A DNA stretch of 64,000 nt from Neorhizobium galegae (GTDB taxonomy: Bacteria; Pseudomonadota; Alphaproteobacteria; Rhizobiales; Rhizobiaceae): the NCBI RefSeq assembly GCF_021391675.1, contig NZ_CP090095.1, forward strand, positions 3,477,501 to 3,541,500, written 5' to 3'. Below, in pieces: positions 1 to 9,294 of the stretch; the stretch's first letter is position 1, and every line of letters starts with the position of its first letter. Made by a program: the position numbers and the translations under genes. The notes beneath the pieces are model-generated. The model did no database searches. It had not been told where the DNA came from and saw only the letters and a list, made by a program, of their open reading frames with translations.

Positions 1-33
1 GAGGATGGAGATCATGAGCGGCGCACTCCCTCT

Positions 34-166
34 GATCTCCCCCCTTGCGGCGGAGATGTCATCGGAGATGACAGAGGGGGGTAGCGCCGCGAACACAGCT
101 GTCGAAGAATATGGGGAACTACCCCCCTCTGCCCTGCCGGGCATCTCCCCCTCAAGGGGGGAGATC
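34..166. repeat. RIME-like palindromic intergenic repeat, copy A
   Basis: About 133 bases bounded by inverted arms of the type ATCTCCCCC...GGGGGAGAT. The left arm carries a small hairpin GTCATCGGAGATGAC and the right arm carries GCCCTGCCGGGC. Near-identical copies lie at 19177-19305 and 55282-55410. It follows the end of the binding-protein gene at 209. Bases 1-33 show no gene. The structure fits the mosaic palindromic intergenic elements of Rhizobiaceae. Confidence 0.8.
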
Positions 167-208
167 GGTCTGCCGCGCGCGCGCCACTCCAATTCATCGC
201 GTGAAACT

Positions 209-1738
209 TCACTCTTCCCAATGAACATCCGTGAGAACGTTCGACGGGATCGGTTCGTTTTCCCACAGGCCCTTCACCTTGCCGTCCCACACGCCAAGTT
301 TCGGCATCACGAACAGGAAGAGCGCCGGCACGTCGTTGGAAAGGATGGTCTGTGCCTCGCCGTAGAGCTTTTCCTGTCCGGCGGCATCGGAGGTCATCTC
401 GACCTTTTTCAGCACGTCGTTGAAGGCCGGGTTCTTGTAGTTGAAGTAGTAGGGATCGCGGGAATAGATGTCGATGTCCATCGGCTCCGCATGGGCGACG
501 ATGGTCATGTCGTAGTCGGCGGCCTTCAGCACATCGGCCACCCATTTCGCCGGGAATTCGGTGGTCTCGATGTTCATCGTCACGCCGATTTCCGCAAACA
601 TCGCCTGCAGCACCTGCGAGGTGCGCTGCGCATAGGCCATCTGCGGCGCCTTGATGGTGAAGGTGAAGCCGTTCGGGAAGCCAGCCTCGGCCAGCAGCGC
701 CTTCGCCTTGGCGGCATCATAGGGATAGACGCCGGTCAAATCCTTGTAGCCGCGGTCGTTCGGCGTGTAGTGGCTGCCGATCGGTGTGCCGAAACCGGAC
801 CAGGCGCCTTCGACGACGGTGGCGCGGTCGACTGCCATCATCAGGGCCTGACGTACCTTCTTGTCGCTGAACGGCTTACGGGTGTTGTTCATGCCGGCGA
901 CGACCTTGAGCTCGGTATTGCCGATAACCGTCGTCAGCCGCTTGTCGCCCTCGAAGGACTTGATCAGTTCGGGCGCCCCGAATTCCGGGAAGGCATCGAC
1001 GTCGCCGGCCTTCAGCGCCGCGGCCTGGGCCTGCGGATCACTGATGAAACGGAATGCCGCGGTATCGAGCTTCAGGGAGACGGCCTTGTTCCAGTAGTCG
1101 GCATTCCTGGCGAGATCGACCTTGGAGCCCTTCGACCAGCTGACGAACTTGAACGGGCCGGTGCCGATCGGAGTCGTCTTGTTGTCGGCGGCCGATTTCG
1201 GTTCGACGATGGTCGAGGACGGCCAGCCGAGCCAGTAAAGCAGGCTGCCGGCCGGCTGCTTGAGCTTCAGCACCAGCGTCGAAGCATCGGGCGTCTCGAC
1301 CGTATCGATCGAGGCAAAATAGCGCTTCTGCGGATTGACCGAGTCTGCGCCGCGGGCGCGGTCGATCGAGAACTTGGCAACCGCGCTGTCGAAGGCGACG
1401 CCGTTATGGAACTTGACGCCCTGGCGGAGCTTGAACGTGTAGGTCAGGCCGTCGGGCGAGATCTGCCAGCTTTCGGCAAGCTGCGGCTGGATCTTGCCGG
1501 CCTTGTCGATGGTCGTCAGGCCTTCAAAGATGTTCTGCCAGGTCACCTGGCCGATCGCGACCGGTGCGGCGATCGTCGGATCGAGGCCGGCCGGCTCAAC
1601 CGTCATGCCGACTGTGATCGCGGTCTTCGCCGCCGCCTCGGCGCCGGTTTGCCCTAAAAGCAGGCCCGCGCTCACCGCAAGGCCAAAAGCTGCACTCTTC
1701 AATATGGTAGCAGAGCTCAAAAGTGTCATCCTGCCCAT
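209..1738 (-). CDS. ABC transporter substrate-binding protein, dipeptide/nickel family (SBP family 5)
   Basis: A 509-residue periplasmic solute-binding protein of the DppA/OppA type. It has a signal peptide with a hydrophobic stretch at about residues 10-35 (AAFGLAVSAGLLLG) ending near AEAAAK. Family landmarks include ITVGMTVEPAGLDPTIAAP early in the mature protein and the conserved pattern LAESWQISPDGLTYTFKLR. The ATG at 1738 is preceded by AGGGG at good spacing. It is separated from the LysR gene upstream by 145 bases, so it probably has its own promoter. No permease or ATPase follows within the window, so it may feed the dipeptide-type permease at 2.9-6.5 kb or act alone. Substrate not predictable. 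Confidence 0.9.
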   Translation of the reverse strand: MGRMTLLSSATILKSAAFGLAVSAGLLLGQTGAEAAAKTAITVGMTVEPAGLDPTIAAPVAIGQVTWQNIFEGLTTIDKAGKIQPQLAESWQISPDGLTYTFKLRQGVKFHNGVAFDSAVAKFSIDRARGADSVNPQKRYFASIDTVETPDASTLVLKLKQPAGSLLYWLGWPSSTIVEPKSAADNKTTPIGTGPFKFVSWSKGSKVDLARNADYWNKAVSLKLDTAAFRFISDPQAQAAALKAGDVDAFPEFGAPELIKSFEGDKRLTTVIGNTELKVVAGMNNTRKPFSDKKVRQALMMAVDRATVVEGAWSGFGTPIGSHYTPNDRGYKDLTGVYPYDAAKAKALLAEAGFPNGFTFTIKAPQMAYAQRTSQVLQAMFAEIGVTMNIETTEFPAKWVADVLKAADYDMTIVAHAEPMDIDIYSRDPYYFNYKNPAFNDVLKKVEMTSDAAGQEKLYGEAQTILSNDVPALFLFVMPKLGVWDGKVKGLWENEPIPSNVLTDVHWEE

Positions 1739-1851
1739 CCGTCATCCCCTTTTTTTTGGAACGAGACCCGCCTGATCGGCACCTGCGGGATCTTCGATTG
1801 CCAAAAGTGTGTCATTTCGCAGGTGCACACACAATGCAGAATTTTGTGTTC

Positions 1852-1878
1852 TCTGTGTAGCCGAAAACGCTACACAGA
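1852..1878. promoter_or_regulatory. Perfect 10-bp inverted repeat downstream of LysR gene
   Basis: TCTGTGTAGC (1852-1861) and its exact complement GCTACACAGA (1869-1878) enclose a 7-base loop just past the LysR stop codon. There is no T-run on the minus strand, so it is either a weak terminator/processing hairpin for the regulator or an operator for the binding-protein gene starting at 1738. Confidence 0.5.
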
Positions 1879-1883
1879 CGTAA

Positions 1884-2813
1884 TTAGGCGCCTGCCCTTT
1901 TAGGCGCCGATTTGCGCGCATCGGCGCCGCGCATGAAGCGCTCGATGAAATCGACGAGCTTGCCCGCCGCGAACGAGAGCTGGCGGTCCGGCGCGACACA
2001 GAGATCGATGGGCGTGCGCACCGCCTTGCCGGCGGTGATCGGCACCGCCGCAAGCTGGCCGGAATCGATTTCGCGCTGCACCGCAAGCGCCGGCAGCAGC
2101 GTGACCGCCGCGCGACGCAACACCAGTTCCTTCAGCATTTCCAAGGAACCGGTGACGAAGACCGGATCGAGCTCCAGCCCGTCCTTGGCGAACAGTTCCT
2201 CGAAGGCCTGTCGCGCGCCGAAATTCTTGTCCGGAAGAGCGAGCGGCATGTGGATCAGGTCGCGCAGGGTCAGTTCCCTCGCACCGGCGGACGGATGGTC
2301 GGCGGCCATGATGACGTCATAGGTGATTTCGGAGCGCAGCCGCACCTTCACCCCGGATATCTTTGGTGCAAACAGCGTCACGACCAGATCGGCTTCGGCG
2401 GCGGCGAGCGCCTCGACCGCCTCGCGCGCACTGGTGATCGCCACCTCGAACCGCAGTTTCGGGTAGCGCAGGCTGAATTCAGCAAGCACCGGAGCGATCA
2501 GGTTGGCGACCGTCGCGCCGTTGGCATAGATCACCACCTTGCCGCGCTGCAGGCCCTGCAGGTCGTCGATCAGCTGGTGGACATGTTCGAGCTCGCGCAG
2601 CGTCCGCCCTGCCCGCGCCGCCAGCAGCTCGCCGGCGGCGGTCAGCTTGATGCCGCGATTGCTGCGCTCGACGAGCGGTGTGCCGAAATAGTGTTCGAGG
2701 TTCTCGATCTGGCGGGAGACGGCAGTAGCCGCCACATTCAGGTTCTCGGCCGCCGCCCGCATCGAATTGGTGCGGACCAGTTCGTCGAAATACATAAGCG
2801 CTCGAAGCTGCAT
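1884..2813 (-). CDS. LysR-family transcriptional regulator
   Basis: A 309-residue regulator with an N-terminal winged helix-turn-helix at about residues 2-60 (RAAAENLNVAATAVSRQIEN is the recognition region) and a C-terminal effector-binding domain at about 90-295. The ATG at 2813 has AGGA 5 bases upstream. It lies 82 bases after the last ABC ATPase gene on the same strand and ahead of the orphan binding protein, so it probably controls one or both of these transport units. The inducer is unknown. Residues 4-8 (RALMY) replace the commoner LRYF start of the family. Confidence 0.92.
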   Translation of the reverse strand: MQLRALMYFDELVRTNSMRAAAENLNVAATAVSRQIENLEHYFGTPLVERSNRGIKLTAAGELLAARAGRTLRELEHVHQLIDDLQGLQRGKVVIYANGATVANLIAPVLAEFSLRYPKLRFEVAITSAREAVEALAAAEADLVVTLFAPKISGVKVRLRSEITYDVIMAADHPSAGARELTLRDLIHMPLALPDKNFGARQAFEELFAKDGLELDPVFVTGSLEMLKELVLRRAAVTLLPALAVQREIDSGQLAAVPITAGKAVRTPIDLCVAPDRQLSFAAGKLVDFIERFMRGADARKSAPKRAGA

Positions 2814-2894
2814 GCGATCCTGCCGGCTGAAACATGTCGCCCGAAAGCGGGGAGCGGTTCCGGGATAGTGACACAGATAAAATCGAGACGCCCG

Positions 2895-3644
2895 TCAGCC
2901 GCGGCGAAAACCTTCGCTGGCGACGAGCAGCTGGCGGGTATAATCGGCTGAAAACTCGCGGTTTTCCAGTGCTTTCCGCGGCACCGTCTCGACCACCTTG
3001 CCGTTTTTCATCACCGCCAGCCACTCGCACATATGGCTGATGACGCCGAGATCGTGGCTGACCATCACGAACGTGAGGTTGCGGTCGCGGCGCGCCTGTT
3101 CGAGCAGATTGAGGATTTCCGCCTGGATCGAGGCATCCAGCGCCGAGGTCGGCTCGTCGAGCAGCAGGATCTTCGGCTCCAGGATCAGCGCCCGGGCGAT
3201 CGCGATGCGCTGCCGCTGGCCGCCCGAAAGCTGATGCGAATAACGGAATCGGAAGCCCGACCCGAGACCGACCTCGTCCAGCGCCCGGTTGATGCGCGTC
3301 TCGATATCGGTGAAACCGTGAATGACGAGCGGTTCCAGCAGCAGCCGGTCGACCGTCTGGCGCGGGTGCAACGAGCCATAGGGGTCCTGGAACACCATCT
3401 GGACGGTGCGGTAGAACTCCTTGTCGCGCTTGCGGCCGGAATAAGGGCGGCCGTTGACGCTGAGCGTGCCCTGGTCGAACGACGCAAGACCCGAGACGGC
3501 ACGCAAAAGGGTCGATTTGCCGGAACCGGATTCGCCGACGATGCCGAAGGATTCGCCCGTGCCGATATCGAAGTTGACATGATCGAGTGCTGCAAACTCA
3601 TCGTATGTGACGACCATGTCGCGGATGGAGAGAGCCGAAGTCAT
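2895..3644 (-). CDS. Dipeptide/oligopeptide ABC transporter ATP-binding protein (DppF-like)
   Basis: A 249-residue cytoplasmic ATPase with Walker A GESGSGKST (about residues 37-45), signature LSGGQRQRIAIARAL and Walker B ILLLDEPTSALD, all intact. An upstream GTG at 3653 is in frame, but the ATG at 3644 gives the ATGA overlap with the preceding ATPase stop at 3641 that is seen across this operon, so I chose 3644. It forms the second half of a DppD/DppF heterodimer energising the permeases at 4.5-6.5 kb. The C-terminal oligopeptide-family extension is short. Confidence 0.92.
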   Translation of the reverse strand: MTSALSIRDMVVTYDEFAALDHVNFDIGTGESFGIVGESGSGKSTLLRAVSGLASFDQGTLSVNGRPYSGRKRDKEFYRTVQMVFQDPYGSLHPRQTVDRLLLEPLVIHGFTDIETRINRALDEVGLGSGFRFRYSHQLSGGQRQRIAIARALILEPKILLLDEPTSALDASIQAEILNLLEQARRDRNLTFVMVSHDLGVISHMCEWLAVMKNGKVVETVPRKALENREFSADYTRQLLVASEGFRRG

Positions 3645-4486
3645 AGCGCCCACTCCGGCTTGCGGTCGAGCACGGGCAGCGGATGCCGGTCGGAGCCGAT
3701 GGTCGGCAGGCAGTTGAGCAGCCCGCGCGTATAGGGATGCTGCGCATCGGCGAGATTGGCGGCCGGCAGTTCCTCGACGATCCGGCCTGCATACATGACG
3801 ATGACCCGGTCGCAGAAGGAAGAGACGAGCCTGAGATCGTGGGAGATGAAGATCAGCCCCATGCCCCGGTCGGCCACAAGCTTGTCGAGGATATCCAGCA
3901 CTTCGAGCTGCACGGTGACGTCGAGCGCCGAGGTCGGCTCGTCGGCGATCAGCAGTTCCGGACCGCAGACCAGCATCATGGCGATCATCGCCCGCTGCCC
4001 CATGCCGCCGGAAACCTCGTGCGGATAGAGCGAAAAGACCCGTTCCGGATCGCTGATCTGCACCGCCTCCAGCATGGCGAGCGCCCTGGCCTTGGCCGCC
4101 GAGGTCGAGATCTTCTCATGCGTCTTCAGCGTCTCGACGATCTGCCGGCCGATGGTCATCACCGGGTTCAGCGAATATTTCGGGTCCTGCAGGATCATCG
4201 CCACCTGCTTGCCGCGCAGGTCGCGCCGCTCGCGGGCCGGCATGGTGAGCAGATCCCGGTCGCCGAAAGCCAGCTTTCGTGCGCTGATCCTGGCGTGGCC
4301 GGGGGTCAGGCCCATGATCGCGCGCCCGGTCTGCGACTTGCCGGAGCCGGATTCGCCGACGATGCCGAGCCGTTCGCGGCCGAGCGCGAAAGAGACGCCG
4401 CGCACCGCCTGCACGTCGCCGGTGCGGGTCGGGAAGGTGACGCGCAGATCCTCCACCGTCAGAAGCGGCTTGACCGGCACCGTCAT
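3641..4486 (-). CDS. Dipeptide/oligopeptide ABC transporter ATP-binding protein (DppD-like)
   Basis: A 281-residue ATPase with Walker A GESGSGKS, signature VSGGMGQRAMIAMML and Walker B LLIADEPTSALD, followed by the C-terminal region typical of oligopeptide ATPases (PYTRGLLNCLPTIG). The open frame extends much further upstream, but that part overlaps the permease gene in another frame. The ATG at 4484-4486 makes an ATGA overlap with the permease stop and starts the domain properly. The signature has GMGQ in place of the usual GQ, common in DppD-type proteins. Confidence 0.92.
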   Translation of the reverse strand: MTVPVKPLLTVEDLRVTFPTRTGDVQAVRGVSFALGRERLGIVGESGSGKSQTGRAIMGLTPGHARISARKLAFGDRDLLTMPARERRDLRGKQVAMILQDPKYSLNPVMTIGRQIVETLKTHEKISTSAAKARALAMLEAVQISDPERVFSLYPHEVSGGMGQRAMIAMMLVCGPELLIADEPTSALDVTVQLEVLDILDKLVADRGMGLIFISHDLRLVSSFCDRVIVMYAGRIVEELPAANLADAQHPYTRGLLNCLPTIGSDRHPLPVLDRKPEWAL

Positions 4487-5415
4487 TGGCCTGCCTCCTT
4501 CGGATCGAGCGCATCGCGCAGGCCGTCGCCGAGCAGGTTGAAGCCGAGGCTGACGATCAGGATCGCAAAACCCGGCATGGCGGCGACCCACCATTGATCG
4601 AGGATGAAGCGGCGGCCCGAGGCGATCATCGCACCCCATTCGGGAAGCGGCGGCTGAGCCCCGAGACCGAGGAAGCCGAGGCCCGCGGCGGTAAGGATGA
4701 TGCCGGCCATGTCGAGCGTGACGCGCACGATCAGCGACGAGACGCAGAGCGGTATGACGTGGCGCAGCACGATGCGGAAGGGCGAAGCGCCCATCAGCTT
4801 CACCGCCGAGATGAATTCCGAATTGCGGAAGGTCATCGTCTCGGCCCGTGCGATACGCGCATAGGGCGGCCAGGAGGTGACGGCGATGGCGAGGATCGCG
4901 TTCTCGATGCCGGGACCGAGGGCCGCGACCAGCGCCAGCGCCAGTACGAGCTTGGGGAAGGCGAGGAAAATGTCGGTGATCCGCATCAGCACCGCATCGA
5001 CCCAGCCGCCGGCATAACCGGAGACCGTGCCGACGATAAGACCGATCGGGGCGGCGATGATCGCCACCAGCACCACCACCAGCAGCGTCAGCCGCGAACC
5101 ATAGAGCAGCCGCGAGAGGATATCGCGGCCCTGGTCGTCGGTGCCGAGCAGATAACCCGGGGAGCCGAGCGGCAAGAGGCGGGAATTGCGCAGGTCGCCG
5201 ACAACGGGATCGTGGGGGGCCAGAACGCCCGCGAATGCGGCGACGAATATAAGCCCGAGGATGATCGCCAACCCCATCAGCGCCAGTCGGTTTTCGGCAA
5301 ACCGGCGCCAGACGATATAGGCCCGGCCGAAACGCGCTTGGCGGCGCGAGGTCGGCCGGTCGGAGAGGAGCCATTCGCGGCTGTAGGGTTTGAGAGAGGT
5401 TTCGGTCGCACTCAT
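4483..5415 (-). CDS. Dipeptide-type ABC transporter permease (DppC-like)
   Basis: A 310-residue inner-membrane permease. A cytoplasmic N-terminus is followed by a first membrane segment (LALMGLAIILGLIFVAAFAG), the GTDDQGRDILSRLLYGSR motif typical of DppC/OppC proteins and a BPD transport domain with at least five helices. The EAA-like loop ISAVKLMGASPFRIVLRHV contacts the ATPases. Starts and stops overlap the neighbouring genes by four bases on both sides, implying translational coupling. Confidence 0.93.
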   Translation of the reverse strand: MSATETSLKPYSREWLLSDRPTSRRQARFGRAYIVWRRFAENRLALMGLAIILGLIFVAAFAGVLAPHDPVVGDLRNSRLLPLGSPGYLLGTDDQGRDILSRLLYGSRLTLLVVVLVAIIAAPIGLIVGTVSGYAGGWVDAVLMRITDIFLAFPKLVLALALVAALGPGIENAILAIAVTSWPPYARIARAETMTFRNSEFISAVKLMGASPFRIVLRHVIPLCVSSLIVRVTLDMAGIILTAAGLGFLGLGAQPPLPEWGAMIASGRRFILDQWWVAAMPGFAILIVSLGFNLLGDGLRDALDPKEAGQ

Positions 5416-6479
5416 CGGCTACGCGTCCTCGGGTCCAAAGTCCGATAGAGAAGATCGGAGAAGATGTTGATGCCGACGAAGACCGCTCCAATCACCAGCG
5501 TGCCGCCGAGCACCGCGTTCATGTCGGCATTCTGCAGCGAGTTGGTGATGTAGAGGCCGAGGCCCGGCCAGGAGAAGATGGTCTCGGTCAGCACCGAGCC
5601 TTCCAGCAAGTTCGCATAGGACAGCGCAATCACCGTCACCAGCGGCACGCCGGCGTTGCGCAGCGCGTGGAACCAGATGATCCGCGTTTCCGACAATCCT
5701 TTGGCGCGTGCCGCCACCACATATTCCTGGGAAAGCTCGTTCAGCATGAACGAGCGGGTCATGCGGCTGATATAGGCGAGCGAGAAATAGCCGAGCAGCG
5801 CCCCGGGCAGCGCGATGTGCCGGAACAGGTCCCACATCACGTCCCACTGGCCCTGCATGGCGGCATCGAGAAGATAGAAGCCGGTCTGCGGCGTGAAACT
5901 GTATTCGTAGACGATGTCGACGCGGCCGGGGAAGGCGACCCACCTGAGCTGCGCATAGAAGAGCACAAGCGACAGCAGCCCCAGCCAGAATATCGGCACC
6001 GAATATCCGATCAGGCCGATGACACGGACGACCTGGTCCGCGATGCTGCCGCGCCGGACCGCCGCGAGGACACCGAGCGGAATACCGAGGACCGAACCGA
6101 TCAGCGTACCGATCGTCGCAAGCTCCATGGTGGCGGGAAACACACGCTTGATATCTTCGAGCACCGGATTGCTGGTCAGCACCGAGGTGCCGAGATCGCC
6201 GGAAAGCGCCTGTTTCGTATAGATGACGAACTGTTGGTAGAGCGGCAGGTTGAGCCCCAGCTCGATCCGGGTCCGTTCGACGAGATGGGCCGGCGCCCGG
6301 TCGCCGACGATCGCCAGCACCGGGTCGATGGGGATGACCCGGCCGATGAAGAAGGTGACGACCAGGAGGCCGAATATGGTGGTGACCACCGTCACCGCGA
6401 AACGCAGGACGGAGGCCAGGGCAGACGATGCACGGCGCCTATTGCGCCGTGTCGCCACGGATGTTTCGGGTAAGGTCAA
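5412..6479 (-). CDS. Dipeptide-type ABC transporter permease (DppB-like)
   Basis: A 355-residue permease with a first transmembrane helix near residues 30-50 (TVVTTIFGLLVVTFFIGRVI), a periplasmic loop and the BPD permease domain with the EAA loop YVVAARAKGLSETRIIWFHA. The likely start is a TTG at 6479, with AGAGG about 10 bases upstream. An alternative in-frame GTG lies about seven codons in, so the start is uncertain. It ends in a four-base overlap with the DppC-like gene. Confidence 0.92.
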   Translation of the reverse strand: MTLPETSVATRRNRRRASSALASVLRFAVTVVTTIFGLLVVTFFIGRVIPIDPVLAIVGDRAPAHLVERTRIELGLNLPLYQQFVIYTKQALSGDLGTSVLTSNPVLEDIKRVFPATMELATIGTLIGSVLGIPLGVLAAVRRGSIADQVVRVIGLIGYSVPIFWLGLLSLVLFYAQLRWVAFPGRVDIVYEYSFTPQTGFYLLDAAMQGQWDVMWDLFRHIALPGALLGYFSLAYISRMTRSFMLNELSQEYVVAARAKGLSETRIIWFHALRNAGVPLVTVIALSYANLLEGSVLTETIFSWPGLGLYITNSLQNADMNAVLGGTLVIGAVFVGINIFSDLLYRTLDPRTRSR

Positions 6480-6497
6480 GGAACTGGCCTCTCAGGC

Positions 6498-8105
6498 TTA
6501 ATCCTTGGAAACCGAGAACACGTAGTTGGTATCGAATGTCGGGCCGAGCTTGAAGTTCTTCACACCCTTGCCGACGCCGGCGACTTCCGTCTGCTGGAAA
6601 ATCAGCGCGAACGGGCCGCTTGCGAGCAGCTTTTTCTGCAGGCTCTGGTAGATCGAGGCCCGCTTTGCCGAATCCCGTTCCAGGAAGCCCGACTTGGTTT
6701 CCTTCGTCAGCTCCGGAATGTCCCAGGCGTTACGCCATGCGAGCGTCTTCGAGGTGCCGTCGTCGGCATTGTTCGGGTTTGAGGTGAAGGTCTCCGCATT
6801 GGAGTTCGGATCCCAGTAGTCGACGCCCCAGTAGCCGATATACATGTCGTGGGTGCGGGCACGGTACTTGGTCAGCGTCTGCTTGCCATCGCCGGGAATG
6901 ATTTCCAGCTTGATGCCGGCCTGGGCGAAGGTCTGCTGGATGGACTGCGCGATGCCGGTGGTCGGCTCGTTGTTGCGCACGTCCATGGTCACCGAGAAAC
7001 CATCCTTCAGTCCTGCCTTGGCGAGCAGTTCCTTCGCCTTGGCGACATCGAGCTTGTAGGGCTTGTCGTCGATCGAGCCGAGAATGCCCTTCGGCAGGAA
7101 GGTCTGGTGGACTTGCCCCACGCCCTTGATGAGGGTCGATCCGATCGCATCGTAATCGACGAGATATTTCATCGCCTCGACGACCTCAGGCTTCTTCAGG
7201 TTCGGGTTCTTCTGGTTCATGCTGAAATAGAAGACCGAGCCCTTCGGCGCGCTGGTGATCGTCTGCCCCTTTTTCGAAACCGCCTCGATATCGTTCGGTT
7301 CGAGATTGCGGGCGACGTCGATGTCGTTGTTCTCAAGCGCCAGACGCTGCGCGGCGCTTTCCTTCATGTGACGATAGACGACCCGGTTGAGCTTGGCCTT
7401 CTCGCCCCAATAATTGTCGTTGCGCTCCAGCACGACCACTTCGTTGGCGCGCCATTCGCGGATCTTGTACGGGCCGGAGCCGGCGAAATTCGTCTTCAGC
7501 CAGGCATTGCCGTAGTCGTCGTTGGTGACGTGCTGACTGACAACCTTCTTGTCGACGACCGCAGCAACGGTCGCGGTCAGGCAGTTCAGCACGAAGGACG
7601 GCGCATAGGACTGGTCGACGGTGAGCACGAAGGTGCTCGGATCCTTGGCGATCGCCTTCTGGGCGACGTTGTCCTTCTTCAGGCCGAACTGGTTGAGGAT
7701 GAAGGCCGGAGGGCCGTCGATCTTGACCGAGCGCTCGAACGAATAGGCGACGTCCTCGGCGGTGATCGGGTTGCCGGAGGCGAATTTCAGCCCCTGCTTG
7801 ATCTTGAACGTGTAGGTCAGGCCGTCGTCGGAAACGCTCCAACTCTCGGCGAGGTCCGGCGTGACCTTCGAGGTGTCGTTGATGTCGAGGCGGACGAGGC
7901 GGTCGTAGCTGTTGCCGTTGACCTCACCGGCCGAGAATTCGAACGCCTGGCCCGGATCGAGCGTGATGATGTCGTCGAAGGCGAGCCCGATGACGAGCGT
8001 GTCCTTCGGCGTCACCGCGAAGGCCTGCGGTACGGCGAGCAGCATCAGCGACAGCGCCGCGCTCGTGGACAACACGCGGAGCCGCTTGTTGAGTGTATTG
8101 ATCAT
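6498..8105 (-). CDS. ABC transporter substrate-binding protein, dipeptide family (DppA-like)
   Basis: A 535-residue binding protein of SBP family 5 with a signal peptide (STSAALSLMLLAVPQAFA, residues about 12-29). The mature part contains LAESWSVSDDGLTYTFKIKQ, the family signature region. Two ATGs lie close together at 8114 and 8105. AGGGG is 10 bases from 8105 but only one base from 8114, so 8105 is preferred. It lies between the dipeptidase and permease genes of the same operon, which supports a peptide or amino-acid-conjugate substrate. Confidence 0.92.
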   Translation of the reverse strand: MINTLNKRLRVLSTSAALSLMLLAVPQAFAVTPKDTLVIGLAFDDIITLDPGQAFEFSAGEVNGNSYDRLVRLDINDTSKVTPDLAESWSVSDDGLTYTFKIKQGLKFASGNPITAEDVAYSFERSVKIDGPPAFILNQFGLKKDNVAQKAIAKDPSTFVLTVDQSYAPSFVLNCLTATVAAVVDKKVVSQHVTNDDYGNAWLKTNFAGSGPYKIREWRANEVVVLERNDNYWGEKAKLNRVVYRHMKESAAQRLALENNDIDVARNLEPNDIEAVSKKGQTITSAPKGSVFYFSMNQKNPNLKKPEVVEAMKYLVDYDAIGSTLIKGVGQVHQTFLPKGILGSIDDKPYKLDVAKAKELLAKAGLKDGFSVTMDVRNNEPTTGIAQSIQQTFAQAGIKLEIIPGDGKQTLTKYRARTHDMYIGYWGVDYWDPNSNAETFTSNPNNADDGTSKTLAWRNAWDIPELTKETKSGFLERDSAKRASIYQSLQKKLLASGPFALIFQQTEVAGVGKGVKNFKLGPTFDTNYVFSVSKD

Positions 8106-8152
8106 GGTCTGCATTCCCCTGTTTTTTGTTCGTTGGACCTTTGGAAAGAAGC

Positions 8153-9202
8153 CTATTCGTGCCAGGCCTTCCCCAAAACTCTGAGCCAGTTTTCCCGGCA
8201 TAGCTTCTTCAGCTCTGCGTCAGCGTAGCCCGCTCCCTTGAGCGCCGCAACCAGATTTTGATTGCCCGCAGCATCATGTATTTCTTCGGGAATCGAGGCG
8301 CCGTCGAAGTCCGATCCGAGCGCCACGTGATCGATGCCCATGCGTTGCACCAAGTGGTCGATATGGCGCACCATGTCCGAAAGCGGCGTGGCGACATTGT
8401 CGCGCCCGTCGGGGCGCAGCATGGTGACCGCGTAGTTGAGACCGACGAGGCCGCCGCTTTCCTTGACCGCATCGAGCTGTTTGTCGGTGAGGTTGCGGGC
8501 GACCGGCGTCAGCGCATGCGCGTTCGAATGGCTGGCGATCAGCGGCTGGTCGGAGGTCTTCGCGACATCCCAGAACCCCTTCTCGGTGATGTGGGCGAGA
8601 TCGATCAGGATGCCGAGCGTATTGCAGGCCTTGACCAGTTCGAAGCCATGGTCGGTGAGACCGGGACCGGTGTCGGGTGACATCGGATAGGCGAAGGGCA
8701 CGCCATGGCCGAAGATGTTGTGGCGGCTCCAGACGGGCCCGAGCGAACGCAGGCCGGCGGCGTGGAAGACTTCGAGATTGTCGAGATCCGCATCAATCGC
8801 CTCGCAGCCCTCCATGTGCATGACAGCGGCAAAGATACCGTCTTCCATCGCCTTGCGGATGTCGGCGGTCGAACGGCAAAGCCGCCAGGCGCCGGCGCGG
8901 TCGAGGCGGAGCGCAATCGACGCCATTTCGAGCGCGGTCGTCAGCGACGGAAGATGATCGAGCGGGACGGATAGCGGCGTGACGTAATGGCCGTTCTGAT
9001 CGGGTTCCTTGAGCACCAGTTCGCCGGATGGGATGTAGATGGCGCAGAGACCGCCTGCGAGCCCGCCGGCCTTGGCACGCGGCCCGTCGATATGGCCGTT
9101 CGGGGTGCCGTTCGCAAATTCGGCAATCGGGTCGCCGCCTGCCTTCATGTTCCGCCAGAGCCGCAGGAGCACGTCGTTATGGCCGTCGAACACCAGTTCC
9201 AT
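8153..9202 (-). CDS. Membrane dipeptidase (renal dipeptidase, peptidase family M19)
   Basis: A 349-residue metallo-dipeptidase without an obvious signal peptide. Metal-ligand motifs of the M19 family are visible: FDGHNDVL near the N-terminus, MHMEGCEAID in the first third, the SHSNAHAL histidine pair and GSDFDGAS near the C-terminus. It should hydrolyse dipeptides, possibly those with D- or unusual C-terminal residues. It is the first gene of the dipeptide-uptake operon, 47 bases before the binding-protein gene, so uptake and cleavage look co-expressed. Confidence 0.93.
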   Translation of the reverse strand: MELVFDGHNDVLLRLWRNMKAGGDPIAEFANGTPNGHIDGPRAKAGGLAGGLCAIYIPSGELVLKEPDQNGHYVTPLSVPLDHLPSLTTALEMASIALRLDRAGAWRLCRSTADIRKAMEDGIFAAVMHMEGCEAIDADLDNLEVFHAAGLRSLGPVWSRHNIFGHGVPFAYPMSPDTGPGLTDHGFELVKACNTLGILIDLAHITEKGFWDVAKTSDQPLIASHSNAHALTPVARNLTDKQLDAVKESGGLVGLNYAVTMLRPDGRDNVATPLSDMVRHIDHLVQRMGIDHVALGSDFDGASIPEEIHDAAGNQNLVAALKGAGYADAELKKLCRENWLRVLGKAWHE

Positions 9203-9294
9203 GAAGTTTATTCCCGATTGTCTTGTGAAAGTTCAAAGGTGAGCAATGCGGCGATCCTAGCCAGCCGCTCCTCTTTCGCAAGCCGGAAAACGCG

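Noticed and set aside
5..1657. Long open frame on the plus strand opposite the binding-protein gene
   Set aside because: It is a mirror frame of a GC-rich minus-strand gene with clear signal peptide and family motifs; the plus-strand translation has no recognisable domain.
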